Assembly (NCBI GenBank): GCA_031385325.1
Contig: JANNBJ010000023.1
Coordinates: 1 to 15,477 of the forward strand
Source of the DNA: SYFY01 sp031385325
Lineage (GTDB): Bacteria > Pseudomonadota > Gammaproteobacteria > Pseudomonadales > Azotimanducaceae
Direction of reading: 5' to 3'
Length of the DNA: 15,477 nucleotides
Shown here one piece after another: positions 13,787 to 15,477 of the stretch. Within the stretch, counting starts at the first letter, position 1; every line of letters begins with the position of its first letter. Position numbers and translations under genes: made by a program. The notes below the pieces were generated by a model. It searched no databases. It was not told the DNA's origin and saw only the letters and a list, made by a program, of their open reading frames with translations.

Positions 13787-14798
13787 GAAGTGCGCGCCTG
13801 CGTTGCCCGAGTTCACGCCAGGTGGTGAGGACAATCTTTTCGTTGGCGATGGCTTGTCTGATCCGCGGATCGAGCATGGCGAGCATGTCACCTCTTCGTG
13901 TCGGGCCGGACTCGCTGATGTGAGTAAAATTCTGATCGGCATCGGTGTTGTGCATGATCATCATCGTCACGCCGGCTTTCATCTCGTGCAGCGCGCCGAG
14001 ATATCGAGCGACCTTGAAATCCACCAGCTGTTGATCGCTCCAACCTGCGTGCTCTGCGTCAGTCCAACCGTAGCTGACATTGTGCAGGTCATCGAGCACC
14101 GGCAACCCGAGCGCCCACACCGTCTCGGCCATCGCCTGCGCCTTCACGACCCGAGCCCCCGCTTGCTCCTCGCCAACTTCACTGTTGAGCTGCGCCCGGA
14201 GGGACGAGACATGGCCACCCGGAAACATGACCGGGATACGCTCTTCCGCGCCAACCTTGATGTATCGCTCGAGGTAATCATCGCGTGCAAACAAGGTACC
14301 CATGTGCGAATCAAGATGTGTGGGCTCGATACCCAACCCGCGCGCACGGGCAATCTGCGCACGAATTTCAAGCTCGATTTCATCGGGAGTCGCACGTTTG
14401 GCGACCTCTTCCACGGAGGGCCAGAGCGCCCCTTCCGGGTCAATCAAACCCGGCACCCGGTCACGCGAGGCCAGCGGCCCCCACCGATAACCGGACCACT
14501 CCGAGGTCAGCGTGAGATGCAGTCCGACATCAAGGCCTGGGTGTTTCACCAGCATCTGCTTGAGTTCAGGCACCCATGAACAGGGCATCATCACGCTCAT
14601 CGAGGTCGCAACCCCATCGGTTAAGGATCGCACTGCACCGATATTGGACTGATGGGACATTCCGGCATCGTCCACATGCAGTATCACTACGCGCGCACCG
14701 GCGGGAAAACCCAGCCGTTCGGCAAAAGTGGTGGCTAAAGCGTTTTGCGAAACAAGCCAAAACAGGAGTACGAACAAAGTTGGTCCAAGGACTGACAT
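13779..14798 (-). CDS. Exported YdjC/ChbG-like carbohydrate deacetylase
   Basis: A 339-residue protein of the YdjC/ChbG family, metal-dependent deacetylases of N-acetylated sugars. The N-terminus MSVLGPTLFVLLFWLVSQ, ending in ALA near residue 22, is a clear signal peptide, unlike cytoplasmic ChbG, so this form is probably periplasmic or secreted. Metal and active-site motifs are present: ILHVDDAGMSHQSN (39-52, Asp43/Asp44), VGLHLTLTSEW (91-101, His94) and PTHLDSHMGTL (159-169, His161, Asp163, His165). AAGGGG lies about 7 bases upstream of the ATG. Only 2 bases separate it from the preceding acyl-CoA dehydrogenase-like gene, and its end overlaps the FMN dehydrogenase by 8, so it is a full member of the operon even though its chemistry looks unrelated. 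The real substrate may not be chitin-derived. Confidence 0.85.
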   Translation of the reverse strand: MSVLGPTLFVLLFWLVSQNALATTFAERLGFPAGARVVILHVDDAGMSHQSNIGAVRSLTDGVATSMSVMMPCSWVPELKQMLVKHPGLDVGLHLTLTSEWSGYRWGPLASRDRVPGLIDPEGALWPSVEEVAKRATPDEIELEIRAQIARARGLGIEPTHLDSHMGTLFARDDYLERYIKVGAEERIPVMFPGGHVSSLRAQLNSEVGEEQAGARVVKAQAMAETVWALGLPVLDDLHNVSYGWTDAEHAGWSDQQLVDFKVARYLGALHEMKAGVTMMIMHNTDADQNFTHISESGPTRRGDMLAMLDPRIRQAIANEKIVLTTWRELGQRRRALHD

Positions 14799-14800
14799 GT

Positions 14801-15477
14801 CTAAACCCCTTCTTTTTTCGGTCGGGGAGCGAGCCCCGCGAGCATGAGACCAACTGGCTCAAGCCCGAGCAGTGCGCGTCCGCCGTCCGCTATATGGTGC
14901 TGCGCCACGGTTGCATGCTGTCGAACGACTCGCACATCTCGCGATGCACGCTCCAGCGGGTTACCAATCTGGTTGGCACTGGTGCCGGCCGCCTCGGCAA
15001 CGATATCGACGGCTTCCACACAAGCCCGGACGGCGTCCGAGCAAACGATCTGTAACACCGCTCGATCGTGCGTGCTGATGTCTTCCCCCCGCAAAACCGC
15101 AGCCCACATCGCCTCAACCACACTGAACAACGCAGCGCGGCTGCGAACGACACGCACCTCGGCTTCCGCTGCTGCAGTCTGTGCATGCGCCCGGTCACGC
15201 AGTTTGCCACTGGAAAAGCGTGGCAATTTGCCGCTCGCCAGCGCCACAAACTGGTCAAGCGCGGATCTGGCGATACCCAGACTTACCGCAACCTTGTTAT
15301 AGGCGAGCCGAGCACTGGCTGGAAATCGTAACAGCGGCTCCTCTGACCTGACTCCACCGATTGGCGCCACGATGCGCGAACGAGGAACCAGGACATCATC
15401 GACGCGAATGTCGTGTGAGCCGGAGCCTCGCATTCCACCGACGTGCCAGGTGTCAAGAATTTCGTACTGCCCCTCTG
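14801..15477 (-). CDS. Acyl-CoA dehydrogenase type-2 / flavin-dependent monooxygenase-like protein, C-terminal part (runs off right edge)
   Basis: The last 224 residues of a flavoprotein of the acyl-CoA dehydrogenase fold, in the type-2 branch that includes two-component hydroxylases such as HsaA and DszC. The visible part begins EGQYEILDTWHVGGMRGSGS, in which the W-x-V-GG-MRGSGSHD-(I/V) pattern followed by VDDVLVPRSRI is the family hallmark of the middle beta-domain. The rest is the C-terminal helical bundle (about 36-205), with RASRDVRVVRQHATVAQHH near the end, the region that carries active-site residues in HsaA-like enzymes. The frame continues in phase past the internal ATG at 15433, so the true start is outside the window. 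It is the most upstream visible gene of this minus-strand operon. Oxygenase or dehydrogenase cannot be decided from this portion. Confidence 0.82.
   Translation of the reverse strand, partial: EGQYEILDTWHVGGMRGSGSHDIRVDDVLVPRSRIVAPIGGVRSEEPLLRFPASARLAYNKVAVSLGIARSALDQFVALASGKLPRFSSGKLRDRAHAQTAAAEAEVRVVRSRAALFSVVEAMWAAVLRGEDISTHDRAVLQIVCSDAVRACVEAVDIVAEAAGTSANQIGNPLERASRDVRVVRQHATVAQHHIADGGRALLGLEPVGLMLAGLAPRPKKEGV

Noticed and set aside
13743..14579. 278-codon open frame on the plus strand opposite the deacetylase
   Set aside because: The opposite strand has a signal peptide and all YdjC metal motifs; this frame shows no domain pattern.

Overview
This window looks like chromosomal DNA from a moderately GC-rich gammaproteobacterium. 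The evidence is a tRNA-Pro very close to the enterobacterial type, a pair of REP-like palindromes carrying the TGTGGGAGCG head common in Pseudomonas and relatives, and a dense set of lipid or isoprenoid-type catabolic genes. The assignment rests on style and motifs only. No rRNA or single-copy marker is present, and I see no transposase, integrase, phage gene or CRISPR array.

Layout from left to right. Positions 1-432 (minus) hold the N-terminal part of a zinc-less quinone oxidoreductase-like MDR protein that runs off the left edge and starts at a TTG. Positions 433-1094 are non-coding and hold an inverted REP pair. Positions 1095-2120 (plus) encode a luciferase-like flavin or F420 oxidoreductase. 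It converges on a large minus-strand protein (2160-4352) that joins a class III nucleotide cyclase domain, one membrane helix, a TolB-like domain and TPR repeats. After a 322-bp gap comes tRNA-Pro(CGG), minus strand, at 4675-4751.

Positions 4923-8758 form a tight plus-strand operon: short-chain dehydrogenase, microsomal-type epoxide hydrolase, acetoacetyl-CoA synthetase-like ligase. It ends in a cluster of five consecutive hairpins (8861-8993), the last a perfect 28-bp palindrome touching the stop codon of a convergent MFS transporter (8993-10237, minus). Divergent from the transporter are a thiolase-like protein and a second short-chain dehydrogenase (10333-12527, plus).

Converging on that pair is a minus-strand operon reaching the right edge. 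In transcription order it encodes an acyl-CoA dehydrogenase type-2/flavin monooxygenase-like protein (cut by the window), an exported YdjC/ChbG-like deacetylase and an FMN-dependent alpha-hydroxy acid dehydrogenase. These genes are joined by a 2-bp gap and an 8-bp overlap.

Functionally the window reads as an oxidative catabolic neighbourhood: alcohol oxidation (two SDRs), epoxide opening, hydroxy-acid oxidation, acyl-CoA activation, thiolase-type chemistry and an organic-anion-type transporter. A common substrate cannot be named from sequence. I found no clearly new multi-gene defence or mobile system. The best candidates for a second look are the five-hairpin array, the REP pair with a compensatory base-pair change, the cyclase with altered substrate residues, and the two mixed-function operons.
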